Shown: in pieces, positions 1 through 12,174 of the stretch
Position numbering within the stretch: position 1 is the stretch's first letter
Layout of the letters: each line of letters starts with the position of its first letter
The notes under the pieces: generated by a model
Told to the model about the DNA's origin: nothing
The model's input: only the letters and a program-made list of their open reading frames with translations
Databases searched by the model: none
Program-made: the position numbers and the translations under genes
Source of the DNA: Entrophospora sp. SA101
Taxonomy: Eukaryota > Glomeromycota > Glomeromycetes > Entrophosporales > Entrophosporaceae
Length of the DNA stretch: 35,937 nucleotides
Reading direction: 5' to 3'
Assembly (NCBI GenBank): GCA_958430865.1
Contig: CAUDNR010003101.1
Coordinates: 7,949 to 43,885 of the forward strand

Positions 1-890
1 GTGCAAAAATTTTGGCCAATATACTAGCATCATGCATCAACTTTGGACAAGGATAGTGATGGGAAAATTGCTGGTAATATGTAATTACCATATCAGCCGA
101 TTTGTTTTTTGGGCCCTTCTTTCAAACCCTACACACATGTAAACTCGATAGGTCGGTCATTTATTTATTTTAAACAATTGATTGTTGCATTCGGCTTATA
201 TGTATATCTTATTGTATGTGTATAACTGGTCAGTAGAATGATGATTAACCCTAAAAAAATTTATTTGCTCCGCCAAAAAAAAACTATTTTATTATTTCGT
301 CAAACCAATGGCACCACCTCAAAACTAATGGATTATTGCTAGTATAGGGTATTCATAACGTTATGATCATACCATACTGAATTTTGAGTTCAATCAAAAT
401 CGATACATATGCTCAAAGTACACTTTTTGAGAACCTAGAGTTTTAATTTTATTAATTGTGTTATACATGGCATTTTATATAGCAATTCAATATGTATTTA
501 CCATGGTGATTATTCTCAATTCTTTTTTATCATGATGATAAGACAAAGGGTTCCGAATCTAAATCATTTTTTTGGTGACATCACTATACTGATATATATA
601 AAATCAATATGGTCGGTTTAATTGGTCAATTTCAATTTCGTCAATTTCGTCACATTTCGTCAAATGGGACGAATTAACAACGGTTTGACGAAATAATTCC
701 CCTCCCTGCAAAGTATTTCGCCAACCATTCTTGGTGGACATGTTTCTGTAAATAAATTCCAAGTCATGTGTGTCCACTAATTTATCAAAAAAAAAATTTT
801 TTAACTTTTTTTTTTAATTCTTAAAAAAAAATGACAACCACTTTTCTTTTTTTTCAAGAGAAAGTAATTAAAGGTCCTCGACTCGGAAAA
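1..890. other. AT-rich intergenic, no gene seen
   Basis: No open frame with recognisable similarity was found on either strand. At about 640-690 the word TTTCGTCA recurs several times and is followed by an inverted copy (TTTGACGAAA), which suggests repeat debris. The first bases (GTGCAAAAATTTTGGCCAAT) resemble the outer end of a Tc1-like inverted repeat, but there is no partner end inside the window. Confidence 0.5.
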
Positions 891-1418
891 ATGGATTTAT
901 TACAATTAAGAGAATTTGTGAAGACTTAATAAAAAATGGGATAGAACAAGAATTAAACAACGTGAGTGAAGATTATGAAGAGGCGAAGGAGAATTTGAAA
1001 GAGTGTGAAGAGGAGTGGGGAAAGAGGTTGAAGGAATTGAAGAAAGGGGCGGTGAAAGATTATACTGGTGAGAAGTATGAGTTGAATGAAGAAAAAGAAA
1101 AATTGATGAAGGATAAAAGATGAGAGATGGGAGCAGGCGAAGAGATTTCAAGATGCATTAATAGAATTTGGTGGAGAGAAAAGTAATGAACAAATTGCAT
1201 AAAAAAATATACAAAAAATTATTTTCCATTTCGTTTATATATTGTTCTTATAGCATAATATAGCTTTTTACTCATTCATCATTAACCAAATTAATCTTTT
1301 TCTCTATTTTTTTATGAATTTTTAACAATGCGAATTAACTTGTTCTTTTATTCAATCAGAAAAAGAAAACTAGAGGATTCAGATGAGGAAAATGAAGGTT
1401 TAAACAAAAAAAGATAGA
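891..1418 (+). pseudogene. Frameshifted coiled-coil protein relic
   Basis: An ATG at 891 opens MDLLQLREFVK, then the frame is lost at about 930. The next frame gives a charged, heptad-like stretch (ELNNVSEDYEEAKENLKECE and onward to LMKDK). A second single-base shift near 1120 leads to WEQAKRFQDALIEFGGEK and a TAA at 1200-1202. After an AT-rich gap, 1362-1418 encodes a Lys/Glu-rich tail (KRKLEDSDEENEGLNKKR, stop). The parts read as one acidic/basic coiled-coil protein broken by two indels; whether the last piece is a true downstream exon is inferred because no clear donor site was seen. The family is not recognised. Sequencing error at the indels cannot be excluded. Confidence 0.4.
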
Positions 1419-1421
1419 AAC

Positions 1422-1443
1422 TAATAGGTACATGTACCTATTA
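1422..1443. repeat. 22-bp perfect palindrome
   Basis: The core AGGTACATGTACCT is extended by AT on both sides to a perfect 22-bp inverted repeat without a loop. It lies just after the coiled-coil relic. Function is unknown; it may be a dyad protein-binding site or chance. Confidence 0.55.
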
Positions 1444-1560
1444 CATTGCATGGGAAATACATTCTTGCAATTTATGATGAATGCCACATAATCTTCTAGC
1501 TATTATGCATTATATTAATATTTTCTTGTTATTTTCATACAAAACTGAAAGATCTTAGGA

Positions 1561-1676
1561 ATCTGGTTTGATTCAAATCAATTTGAATCAAGTCATGAAT
1601 CAAATCGAATTGACTACAGATCAAATTGAATTGAATTGAATCACTCTCAAATTCGATTCAATTCAATTCGTTCAGG
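1561..1676. repeat. GATTCAATT-type inverted repeats
   Basis: Several direct and inverted copies of GAATTGAATTGAATC / GATTCAATTCAATTC occur within about 115 bp, able to form a hairpin centred near 1646. Low-complexity repeat DNA; no coding potential seen. Confidence 0.5.
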
Positions 1677-2126
1677 GCCATATGTATCACCAATGACCAG
1701 GAGAATAACTGTCTTCACTAGGTTGACCTGTCACATGTCAAATTTCTAGTTTTAGTTCTTCCTCTTTATTGACTAATTGCTTTTTCAATGTTCAATTTCA
1801 TTTAATAATTCTTTATTTGATTGTTGTTGTTCATCTATAATGTTTACCATGATTTTTGTTAATTATATTCTTCAATTTTTAATAAATACTTAAATATCTT
1901 TCTTTTTATAAAAGCATTATTAAGTATATGAAATATTCATTAGGCTGCGCCTCAAAATAAAGCTAGTCTAGTTTTAGACATTATTTGGAGTTAATTTTTA
2001 AATTTGATTAGCGTGCATAGATTCCGCCGATTGAATTCGAACGTCATTATTATTTCTAGATTTGGTTAGCAAAATTCTGCACCCATTTATTTTAACCAAA
2101 TATGAATTCGATCGATTAATATGATA

Positions 2127-2186
2127 TACAGTCATATATACCTCTTTTATATAAACAAGGGGGATATAAAAAGAAGTACGACTGTA
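2127..2186. mobile_element. Short TACAGTC-bounded inverted-repeat element
   Basis: The segment starts TACAGTC and ends GACTGTA, with imperfect inverted similarity continuing inwards (TCTTTTATAT against TCTTTTTATAT). TA followed by CAGTC is the usual outer end of pogo/Tigger-like DNA transposons with a TA target duplication. At 60 bp it can only be a non-autonomous remnant. The assignment is inferred from the ends only. Confidence 0.3.
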
Positions 2187-2218
2187 ATGGGATTCATAAA
2201 ACGTATATAATTAATATA

Positions 2219-2290
2219 TACAGTCAGAACTCGTTAAACCGAGTCAATAGATAAATTTAATAGGTAAATAATAAAGCAACATCGGTTTAT
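2219..2290. mobile_element. Pogo/Tigger-like terminal fragment
   Basis: TA is followed by CAGTCAGAACTCGTTAAACC, which resembles the canonical pogo/Tigger terminus (CAGTC...CTCGTTA). No matching opposite end is seen, so this is a single decayed end about 220 bp upstream of the BLM10 start codon. Confidence 0.3.
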
Positions 2291-2507
2291 CGTGTATATT
2301 CGCTTATCAAAGCATGAACACATGATTTCTGTCGACGCTTTCGAACATTCGTAATACATGCGAGCATTCGTAACTCGATATACGTAACCAAATACCAATT
2401 ACGTGTTATTAATTTCCTTATTATTAATTATATAGATCTGTGACTATCAGTCAAAATTGTATAAAAATTATTAGATTATTTTTCACAAAAAAAATTTTAC
2501 CATTAAA

Positions 2508-5500
2508 ATGTATACCAAAAATCTTCCTTACTCCTCTACAATAAAGGATGAAGCTGAATTTTTGTTAAATGATATAGTGTTAAACTTATGTGCCTCCGCA
2601 AAAGCCAGAGATTGGGGCACTGGTTGTAGCCATTGGGTTAAACAACTTAACGGGTATGAGATTTATTCTTATTCTGCATAAATTGCAAGCTTATTTGATA
2701 TCGAATTTTTAGCATTTTTAAAATATAACCAACCTGTCCTACATTGAAAAAAGACTTAAATTTATTATCCTTTTACTAATGTATTTATTTTGATCGAATT
2801 TAAATTTTATTATAGATATCTTGATCTTCATTATTCATTATCATGCCAAATTCGAGTTCAATTAGCCCAAGTGCTTTTTGAATTAGTTATTACTCCAGGA
2901 ATTGATGCATCACATGCTGAGGTTTTTTCAAATACTTGTGCTCGCTTACTCAAGTATGATTATTATTATTAGTTCATCGTCATCTTTTTTATATTTTTTA
3001 ATAATAATTTTAATATAATTTTTTTCAAATCATTTTTCCAAAAACAAAAAAAAAAGAAAAAAGGATAAAATCGGTCCTGAGGATTTAACTTTACCTTGGG
3101 AACCATTATATGATAAAATTCATAATACATTTTTTCCAAAAAGTCGTCAAAAAACTTTAGTCAGTGAATCGTATCCTATATTTTTACACGAATCGCATGA
3201 TGCCACATGCTGCACTTTGTGTCGTTTTCGCATTATATACTAATATATATATGTGTGCACTTTATTTTCAATTTTATTCTTAACTATCTGATTCTTTTTT
3301 AATAGTAAACAAATTGGGTCGATTGTCCGTTTAGTGGAACATGCTCAAAGGTAAAATAAAAATATAAAATAACAATTTATATATATATACATACATATAT
3401 AAGCAAATAAATATGGCTTTCAAAATCATTACCTATTAGATTTTTTCCCCCAGAATCAACAAAAGAAATTCTTTCAAAGATTTTGCCTTTATTCCATGCT
3501 AATTCAATTGGAGATACATTTACCGTACAAGCGTTCCTTGTACGGTTTTTGCCTACCACTCCAACTGCACCACCAAATCTGTCACCAGTAGATTGGCTTC
3601 CAACAATCTTTTCATTTTGGTATCTTATACAAGGATCATCCGTATTCCAAACAGAATTTATCGATCTAATGGCTCGTGTTGCAGAAGATAATGTTGTGGT
3701 CGAAAATACCGATCCAAAAAATATTGGGATTTTTACTCAAGTGCAGGCCAAAACAATATTTGGTTCAGGTCAAAAAATGATGGATTTGCCTGTGGGTAGC
3801 ACTAGTACTGGTAATAATAGTTTAGGAAGAAGCACATCTTCAAGGATCGACTCTAGAGCTGGTAGTGCTATGTTATTAAGGAAAAGAGGGGTAATCTTCA
3901 TTTTCTTATTTAATAGTTTTTATTAGAGATTAATGATTAAATTAATTTTAACTTTAATAGGATAAATTTAAAATGTTGGCAAGATTCATTGTTTACACAA
4001 TGTTTACAACATCCGAAAATGAGGAATCAACTTTAACACATTTGGCTAACATGATTCAAGCTATTGAATCATTCTATCATCCAAGTAATTTTGGAAGATG
4101 GACTTATTCAATTGTAAAATTTCTACAATATCTTGGTTGGGAATTCTTAAAAAGATGGACTGACGGTAACAATATTTACCACTGTTGTTGTCGTCGTTAT
4201 AATAGTAGTATAAACAACTTGACCAATTCAAAATTTTTTTATTTAGAACAAAAGTCAGATTGCAAAACACCAGTATCACGGCGATTAACTCCAGAAATTA
4301 GACGTCAATTTGTTCTAACGTTAAGAGGCGTTACCTTTTTATCTATGTTTGGAAAAGATGCTATGTCTGTTGGATCAAGTCAAGCGTCACTCAAATATTT
4401 AGCTTGTATCTTTATCAAATTAAAAAACAATTAGATTGATTAATTGATTTAATTGATAATATCAAGTACATGCATAATTATTATATTTCCATAACCTATT
4501 TACAATTATGATTTTTTGATGATATAGGGTTGGAACCTTCGTTGATCTTTCCTGGATTGTTGGAACGCGTATATCCATCATTAGAAACCTTGACCGAGGT
4601 ATATACATTTATAATTTATACAATAATAAATTCTTTTAATGTTTTTTATATTAATTATTTTCAAAAAAAAAAAATTTTTTTTTTGGAAAAAGACACATCG
4701 AACAACATCATCTATATCAGCACTTTCACTGCTAGCTATCCCATTATTTTCACGAACTCAATACCCAGCCGGCGGAAAACATCTTGCGCCTCTTCTTCAT
4801 CTAATAATTCCTGGTATTGATATGAATGATCCAATCAAAACAATATCTTCCTTGGTATTTGTTACCCATACGTTAATGGGCGTGCCATTGAGTGATTTGA
4901 CAGATGGTAATAATGATCCTAGTTCTGGATTCCGTTGGACTGGCATAGATATTTATGAGAGAGAAAAGGATGAAATGGAAATTGATGGAGAAGAAGAAAA
5001 TGCATTATGTAAAGCCGGTACTTCAGAATTTGAAGAATGGCTGGCAAAGTTTTATAGAAGAATCTTTACTATAGTATCCTTTTTTAAAAATAATAATATA
5101 CTTTAGCTGTCTTTTTGTATGTTTAAATCACCAATTAATTCCCTTTACTCGAAAAAATCAATCTAAAAATTGCAGTTTGAATATCTTCCACAACAAGTAC
5201 GTAGCAAAATGAATATGGAAACTGGCTTGGTTACTGTTCTATTGGTAATTATTAAATTTCATTATTTGTATTTTTATTTATCTATATCTAAACCTATTTC
5301 TATTTTTTTTTCGTTATAGCATGCATGTGAAATAGTTGGAAATCAATTGTCAGAACATCTTCAAAGCATGGCCTTAAAAATGGTTATAGATTTTGCATCA
5401 ACAACTATTTTACAAAATGCTATAAAACCAATGGGTATAACTCAAAATTTAAATTTGTACAGTTAAAATCATCGTCAATTTATTTAACTGATCATCATCA

Positions 5501-8500
5501 ATCGATCAACTATTTATTTAATTATTCTAGGCTTTTTATGTTCAACTTTAACAAATGCTAATAAAAAAAAAGCACTTGCGCAATTCATTCCATTATGTCA
5601 TTCAAACATCTCAGTTGAACTTCAACATGGCGCTTCCTCCACACCAACAACATCATCAACTCATCATATTCAATCAGACACAACCCTTCACTGGTATCAA
5701 TGTATTTTATATCATGTGGTTATGACTAGTGGACAAGATTTGCTTATACATAAAAAAGAATTGTTGGAGTTGGCAAATGAGATGGTACAAAAGTGTCGGT
5801 CAAGAAAAGGATATATGTGGACAGGGAAATTCTTGAGAATGATGTTGATTGCATTAACACACACCTATCCTTTGGAGTTTAGAACTGTAGACATAGAACG
5901 TTGGAATTCTGAAGGCATTTATTATGTTTATTATTATCTGATTGAATGATATTGTTATTATTGCTATTACAAAGTTTATGATAATGACATACAGTTTGAT
6001 CATTTAGATTATCAAAAAAACCATCATAAATATTGGATGGAACCAGGTGATCTGAATAACGTCAATATAAATTGGCATGTTCCAACCAATGAAGAACTTG
6101 ATTTTGCAATGGAAATACTCGATATATTTTTACAACCAACAATCAAGCGAATTAAAGAATTGATGGAAACTGGAATTGACGAGGAAGGAACAGTATTAAG
6201 TAATCGAGAAATGGCACATGAGTTTTGTCGTCGATTAAGTGTTATCAGAAATTGTATTAGTGGAATGACAACTTTAGTAGAAGATGATGGTGAAATTGAA
6301 GACTCTGATTTCAAGTAAAAATTCTGAAGATGTCATACATTTCTCAGCACACTCAAAGTTTTTTCTAAACAAAAAAAAAAACCATGTATTTAACAAGTTT
6401 TTGACCTTGTAGAGACGAGGACACTGAAGCAATTTATCCAACAAAAAGCATACCAGTAGGTTATTGTTTTACAGATAAAAATGATCCACGAAGACAAATT
6501 GCACGAAATTTACGTAGGGAAGTTGGAGAATTTCTTCATCAACTTGTAACTTATTTCCGTACTAAACGAGAAGATGATGTTGATAGTTTAAAAATTATTC
6601 TGAAGGTTAGAATTGTATTTTCTATGATGATGACTATTTATTTATTTATTTATTTATTTATTTATATATATTTTATTACACCTTTGATTAGATGACCAAG
6701 TTATATTTAACAGATCGAGGTGTAGAAAAGTATAAATTCGATTCTGTTAGACGCGGATATCAATATTCAAAGGGAATGTTAAAAACTCCTCATCACGATA
6801 AAAAATATCCTCGATATTTGTTGGGTAAATATAGTTTAAATATTCTAGTTCCTAATTATTCTTTTTAATATATCTATGTATATACATAATTTTTTTTAGT
6901 AAAACGAACATATCAACAACATTTATGTCGTTTGAAACAGAATTCTTTTGGCCGAAGTAGAGCAAAACTACATGACGATTTACTAAAAGACTTGGCAGAA
7001 CTTTCATTAAGTTCATATTCAGAAATAAGGAGGTAATATAATTAAAATATTTAATTTGTGGTTGGATTTTAATCAATTTCACAATTTACAAATTTAAATA
7101 TCCTAATAAATATGTTAGGATAGCACAATCCTACCTTACCAATGCATCAAGATGCTTTATCGGCGCCAAACCACTTATAATTCCAATTTTGTTGAAAGCT
7201 CTGGAGCCTGGTGGTTAGTTTATGCTCATTGCCGTTATTATTATTTATGTTTTTATCAATTTTAAATTTACTAACTTAAACTCGTTTATTAGAACATTCA
7301 AACTCGGAGAGAATGAAGGGTGCTTTGTACTTGCTTGGTTCAAGGACATATATGTATACCTGTTTAAGAGATTGGAGATTTGTTCCATTATTTATAACTA
7401 GGATCTGTCTAGCACAACACAATGATAAGGTTTATCATAGAATTCATATTTTGGGACATTATTTTCTGATGATATTATATATTTTTACGTATTTATTAAA
7501 GAGGCTAAAACTTTTATTATTATTTAGCCTTCTATTCAAGAAATGATACGTAAAGTCTTTTATGAATATCTTATGAACTACAATAACACCGCATTCAAAA
7601 CAATTCTCACTGACAGTTTAGATGATGCAATTTGTCGAGCTTTGGATACGTTGTCATTAAAACTTGACGAGGATAAGTATGAGAGGATTTCACGTAAAAC
7701 TAAACAAAGAATGGATTTGCAAAAGACTAGTTATTTTGAACTTGTATGATTATTAAAAAATCATTAATTCCTGATTAATTATTTATTAGTAAAACAGTAT
7801 ATTAATTATTGATTGATTGATTAGGTTGATAAACTTTTGGGTTTGGTAAATTCTAATAATCTTCATTGGAGATTTGCTTCTATGGCAGCAAATTTCTTAG
7901 ATTTATTAGTAAGACCGGAGGCACCAACATCTGTTGAATTGGCCGAATTTGCTGTGAATAATTTACTTTCAGAACTTCCAGCAATGAGACGTATTGCCAT
8001 TTCAACAACTACAAGAATATTATTTCATATTAAACAAAGAACATTTCTTGAGGGTGATCCTGAACTTATTACATTGGGAAAATCAACTAATCCTCTAAAG
8101 AAAACGCTTTATGTAAAGTCTCCACTCCCAACTGGGTTTACAGATAATTATCTAGAATCTGGTGTTACTCCAATTGAAAGTGAAAACGATGCAAAAAACT
8201 TGTTTGTAGCAAAAAAATTTTTTGAGATTTAATTAATATTTCGAAATTATTTTCATAACTTTTTTGGTTTTTTTAATAGAATATTACAGGATAAGACAAA
8301 TATCGGCTGGTATGTTTGGCCTGAAAAGCTTCAGTACTATGTGCCACGTACCAATTCAATCACTATGCCAGCAGTTGATAATTTATCTAATCCAGCTTAT
8401 CTTAAACTGCTTGAGAAATTTTCTGAAAATAGTTTCTGGTCTTCATTTATACTGTATTTGTCACAGGAATCTACTCGTGATAGAGAAGATGTTTTCTCCG

Positions 8501-10555
8501 TTATCAATGCAAATCTTTTTAAAAGTATTTTTCAAATGTACGAAGATTCATTTCTAGAAATTATTATACCAGAAATTACAAAATTGTGTAAATCAACGGA
8601 AAAGCATCAGCAGAGAGCAGTGTCAGAAATTATGGCTGGCATTGTGAGAGGAAGTAAACATTGGAAATTGGAAAGTTTAAAAAGTTTATGGAGTTGGTTG
8701 ATTCCTTTGCTTGAAAATACATTTAATCTAATCACACCAGATTCATTAATATATTGGGAAAAATTTCTTGGCTATTGTTTGGTAACAAGTCGATAATTAT
8801 TATTATTGAATTTGTTTTAAATTAATTTAAAAAATTTATTATATATAAAATTGATTTTTTTACCAGAGAAATAGAGACCCTCGCCGTGTTCTTCCTATTA
8901 TTGAACTGATATTGAAATCAAAGGTCGACTTGACATCACATGCTTCTTTTGCTGAAGCAAAAAAACTTTCTTTTGTGAATACTTTATTTAATTCATTTTC
9001 ATGGCGTATGATACCAAAATCCAAACCATTACTTGAAGTTTATTTTGAAAATCTTCGGCATCCTTATAAACAAGTACGTGATGTGATTGCAGCAAATATA
9101 AACTTGCTTTTACAAATACAATGGCATCCCTCTGCATCAAACATTGATGAAATATTAGAGAGTAATATAAAATGTGGTAATGGCATGGGGTATGTTCCCA
9201 TGAGTATGGATGTAAATTTTAAACAAACATTGGATGAATCAGTTAGATTATTAGCGATTTGGAAAACAGAAAAGAAACCAGCTTCAGAAGGATCATCGGA
9301 ATATGGAAATGCTGGCAAAACCGGTAAATTATACAAACACATGACTAAATACATCATACATCTATACATTCATTCAATGTTATTAATGCTAATAATAATT
9401 ATTCGATACCAATTTTATTATTTTATTATTATTATTAGTGGTTGCATGGTTGTATGATGCTCTTACTTTATGGCAAGCATCTGGAACCTATTATTTGATA
9501 TTGCCATTATTGCCCTCAATATTTCAAATGCAAGATGTTAACGATGATCAAGATCTACAAACAGTATCAACCCTTGTTTTAAACATAATTGCTTCATTTC
9601 CATATCCGCCAGATATGGTTCCATTGATTATTGATAAATTTTTAGAAATTTTGACCGAATCATCCAGTTGGCGTATCAGAGTAAAAGCATTACCTGTTTT
9701 GCAAATCTTTTTTTTCAAACATTTATTTATGTTAAATAAAAGAGAAATGATTAAAGTTATGAATGTTGTTTCCGGAATGTTAAAAGACAACCAAATAGAG
9801 GTGAGCGAGTGTATATCAACAATAGTTTTATTGTATTATATTTTTATTTTTGCAATATTAAAAATTATTTATGATTCATTTATAAAAGGTGAGACAATTG
9901 GCTGCAGTTACATTATCGGGACTTATTCGTTGCTCACAGAGAGATGCAATCGATACTTTAAAAGTATGTATATATGTGTATATTAGATATATAGATAATG
10001 ATAATGAAAATGCTTTTAAAGTTTAACAAAAATGTTAAAATATAAAAACCTTATTTCCTTCATATTAAAGGAGCAATTTTCAAAACTATTGGAAACTAAA
10101 ATTCCTCCAAGAAAGAAAACAAATCAAGCACCACGTGCAGCCCTTCCGCTCGGTTTTCAAGAGGCAATCCTTACACGCCATGCTGGTGTACTTGGTCTTT
10201 CATGTTTAATTGATGCATTTCCATATGAAGTGCCAAAATGGATGCCTGATGTTCTTGTAAAATTAGCGAACTGTATATCTGATCCTGTACCAATACAAGT
10301 AATTATTGTTTCTATCATTTTTTATAAAAAAACTTTTTTTACATAAATAATTCTAATCCTTAAATTTAATATATATATATATATATACATACATATACAT
10401 ATAATTGTTCTGTTAATTAGACAACTGTAAAGAAAACATTTGCAGATTTTAGAAGGACGCACCAGGATTCTTGGCACGAAGATACGAAACAATTCACTGA
10501 AGAACAATTAACACTTCTTTCTGATATATTAATATCACCATCTTATTATGCATAG
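2508..10555 (+). CDS. BLM10: Proteasome activator BLM10/PA200 (PSME4 homologue)
   Basis: This is a large HEAT-repeat protein that caps the 20S proteasome and opens its gate, mainly in the nucleus. It spans at least 20 exons. The first exon is 2508-2653 ([20 protein letters not shown]), joined in phase to [20 protein letters not shown] at 2816. Later exons match PA200 strongly, for example [20 protein letters not shown] near 4530 and [20 protein letters not shown] near 4690, with [20 protein letters not shown] near 8390. The last exon ends ISPSYYA and TAG at 10553-10555; Y-Y-A is the HbYX motif that docks into the pockets of the 20S alpha ring. Summed exons are of the order expected for PA200 (about 1,840 residues in human). 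The start is the first ATG in frame with conserved sequence. No disabling mutation was noticed. Exon edges between the conserved blocks were not all fixed. Confidence 0.95.
6636..6665. repeat. (TTTA)n microsatellite in BLM10 intron
   Basis: About seven tandem TTTA units lie inside an intron between the exons ending KIILK and beginning [10 protein letters not shown]. Simple-sequence repeat; length is probably variable. Confidence 0.8.
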
Positions 10556-10674
10556 AAATCATATTAATTAATTTATATATTTAAAATTTTATTTTAATAA
10601 AAAGCTATGCAGATCAATTATCGAAATTGAAATGCACGCAAAAATATAAAAAATATAATAATTTACCGTTATAA

Positions 10675-11803
10675 ATGGAAGCCACTAATGATAATAATCC
10701 AAGAATTCAAACATATCGTTATAATAGTAAATTAAATAACGAATTTCGTATCAATATACCAAAGATCAAAATTTTGTTTCGTAATGAAGAATTTTTGGTC
10801 ATCGATAAACCGTAAGATTGATTGTTTTACAAAAGATAAAATAAAATTGCATTAATATTATCAATAAACGATTTTTTTTTTCATTGTATAAAAAGTTATG
10901 ATGTAAAAATTGATGGCGATTCTTCTAAAAGACCAACTGGTATGTACAAATAAATCAAATTACTATACATTTTCTTATTATATGATTACTTATTATATGT
11001 ATATAGTATTATCATTATTATATTCTTATGATCCAACATTACCAAAGCCGTTACGTAACGTACATCAATTGGATTATTCAACATCAGGTTGTTATTGTCT
11101 AGCATTGACAAAACTTTCAGCAAGATTAGCAAGCGTGGCATTTACAAAAAGAACTGTTAAAAAAAGTTATTTGGCAATTGTTAGAAATTGGATGAAAGAT
11201 GATAAGTGAGCATTAAAAATTGACAACAAACAAAATTTTTTCTCTTCTAAAAAACTTTATTATTTTTTTGATAATAGTTATATTGTTGATCAACCTATAG
11301 CTGAAGTACCTAATAATAGATATAGAATGTGTCTTGGTAGTGAGGACAATCTTGGAAAGGTACAACTATACACATAGATGTGTTTAACTAAAAAAAAATG
11401 TATAAACTAATTGAACTTGCATTTTTTTTAGGAAGCAAAAACTGAAATTAAAGTAATTAAAAGAGGATATTTTCATCCTTTAAATAATGGTGATGATGAT
11501 GATGATAAAATATCAGTAACATTAATTCAATTGTTTCCAATAACAGGAAGAAGACATCAATTGAGATTGCATTGCTTATATTTAAAACATCCTATATTAG
11601 GAGACTATCATTATGAAAATTTATGCGAAAATCTTTGTTATACTGATACTTGGAGAATGATGTTGCACGCACATAAATTATTCATACCATTGAGAAACAA
11701 TAATAATGATGACGAGAAAGAAGAGAAGGAAGTAATTGATGAAATAAAGTCTTTGGATATAGAATCTGATGATCCATTCTCTAATTTAGTCTATGATTCC
11801 TAA
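10675..11803 (+). CDS. RNA pseudouridine synthase, RluA family, RPUSD1-like
   Basis: Isomerises uridine to pseudouridine in RNA; the substrate is unknown here. Five exons join in phase: 10675-10811, 10896-10939, 11007-11205, 11278-11359 and 11432-11803, giving 277 residues. Residues from about 29 (KIKILFRNEEFLVIDKPYDV) form the usual N-terminal strand block. The catalytic motif is VHQLDYSTSGCYCLAL, where the Asp is the nucleophile. HQLD in place of the bacterial HRLD is typical of the RPUSD1 branch. Further motifs are KRTVKKSYLAIV and FPITGRRHQLRLHCLYLKHP followed by GDYHYEN. No separate S4 domain is seen. The acidic C-tail (NNNNDDEKEEKE) is probably disordered. It starts 119 bp after the BLM10 stop on the same strand. 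No targeting peptide is evident. Confidence 0.9.
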
Positions 11804-12174
11804 TTTATTTGTTTATGAATAGGCTAGCGTGTTCACAGTTTATTTTGAATGAAAAGAGTATCAAGAACAGTATATGTTTAGTGGAATTCCAAGTGAAGAA
11901 ATGGAAGGAGTTGAAACTTCCTGAAATATTGGAACCTTGAAAATTTCCTTAATTTTTTTCAAAAATCTAAATAAAAAGTTAGCTCTCAAATTATTTTTAT
12001 CTTGATGCAATAAGGATTTATAAGACATATATTTTTACAACAAACAAAACTTGAATTAAGTTTTTTTTTGCCTATGAATTTTTAATTTAGTGATAAAAAC
12101 TGCAAATGTGCAAATTTATTAATGTAACAATCCAATGATAATTACAATGCTATAAAATCAATAATAATTTAATT
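11804..12174. other. Intergenic between convergent genes
   Basis: This is the 3' side of both the pseudouridine synthase (+) and eL18 (-). It is AT-rich with AATAAA-like signals (for example near 11970). A short frame near 11820-11940 has no recognisable similarity and is treated as 3' UTR. Confidence 0.5.

Noticed and set aside
1..30. Tc1-like terminal repeat at the window start
   Set aside because: The word GCAAAAATTTTGGCCA is suggestive, but there is no opposite end, target duplication or transposase nearby in the window.
906..1151. Minus-strand Ser/Leu/His-rich open frame
   Set aside because: It is antisense to the Glu/Lys-rich coiled-coil relic; the composition (Ser, Leu, Phe, His) is just the complement of GAA/AAG codons.
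3377..3559. Minus-strand frame near the fourth BLM10 exon
   Set aside because: Antisense to conserved BLM10 coding sequence ([16 protein letters not shown]).
11820..11940. Extra 3' exon of the pseudouridine synthase
   Set aside because: The upstream frame already ends at 11803 without a donor site, and the short frame has no similarity to the family.
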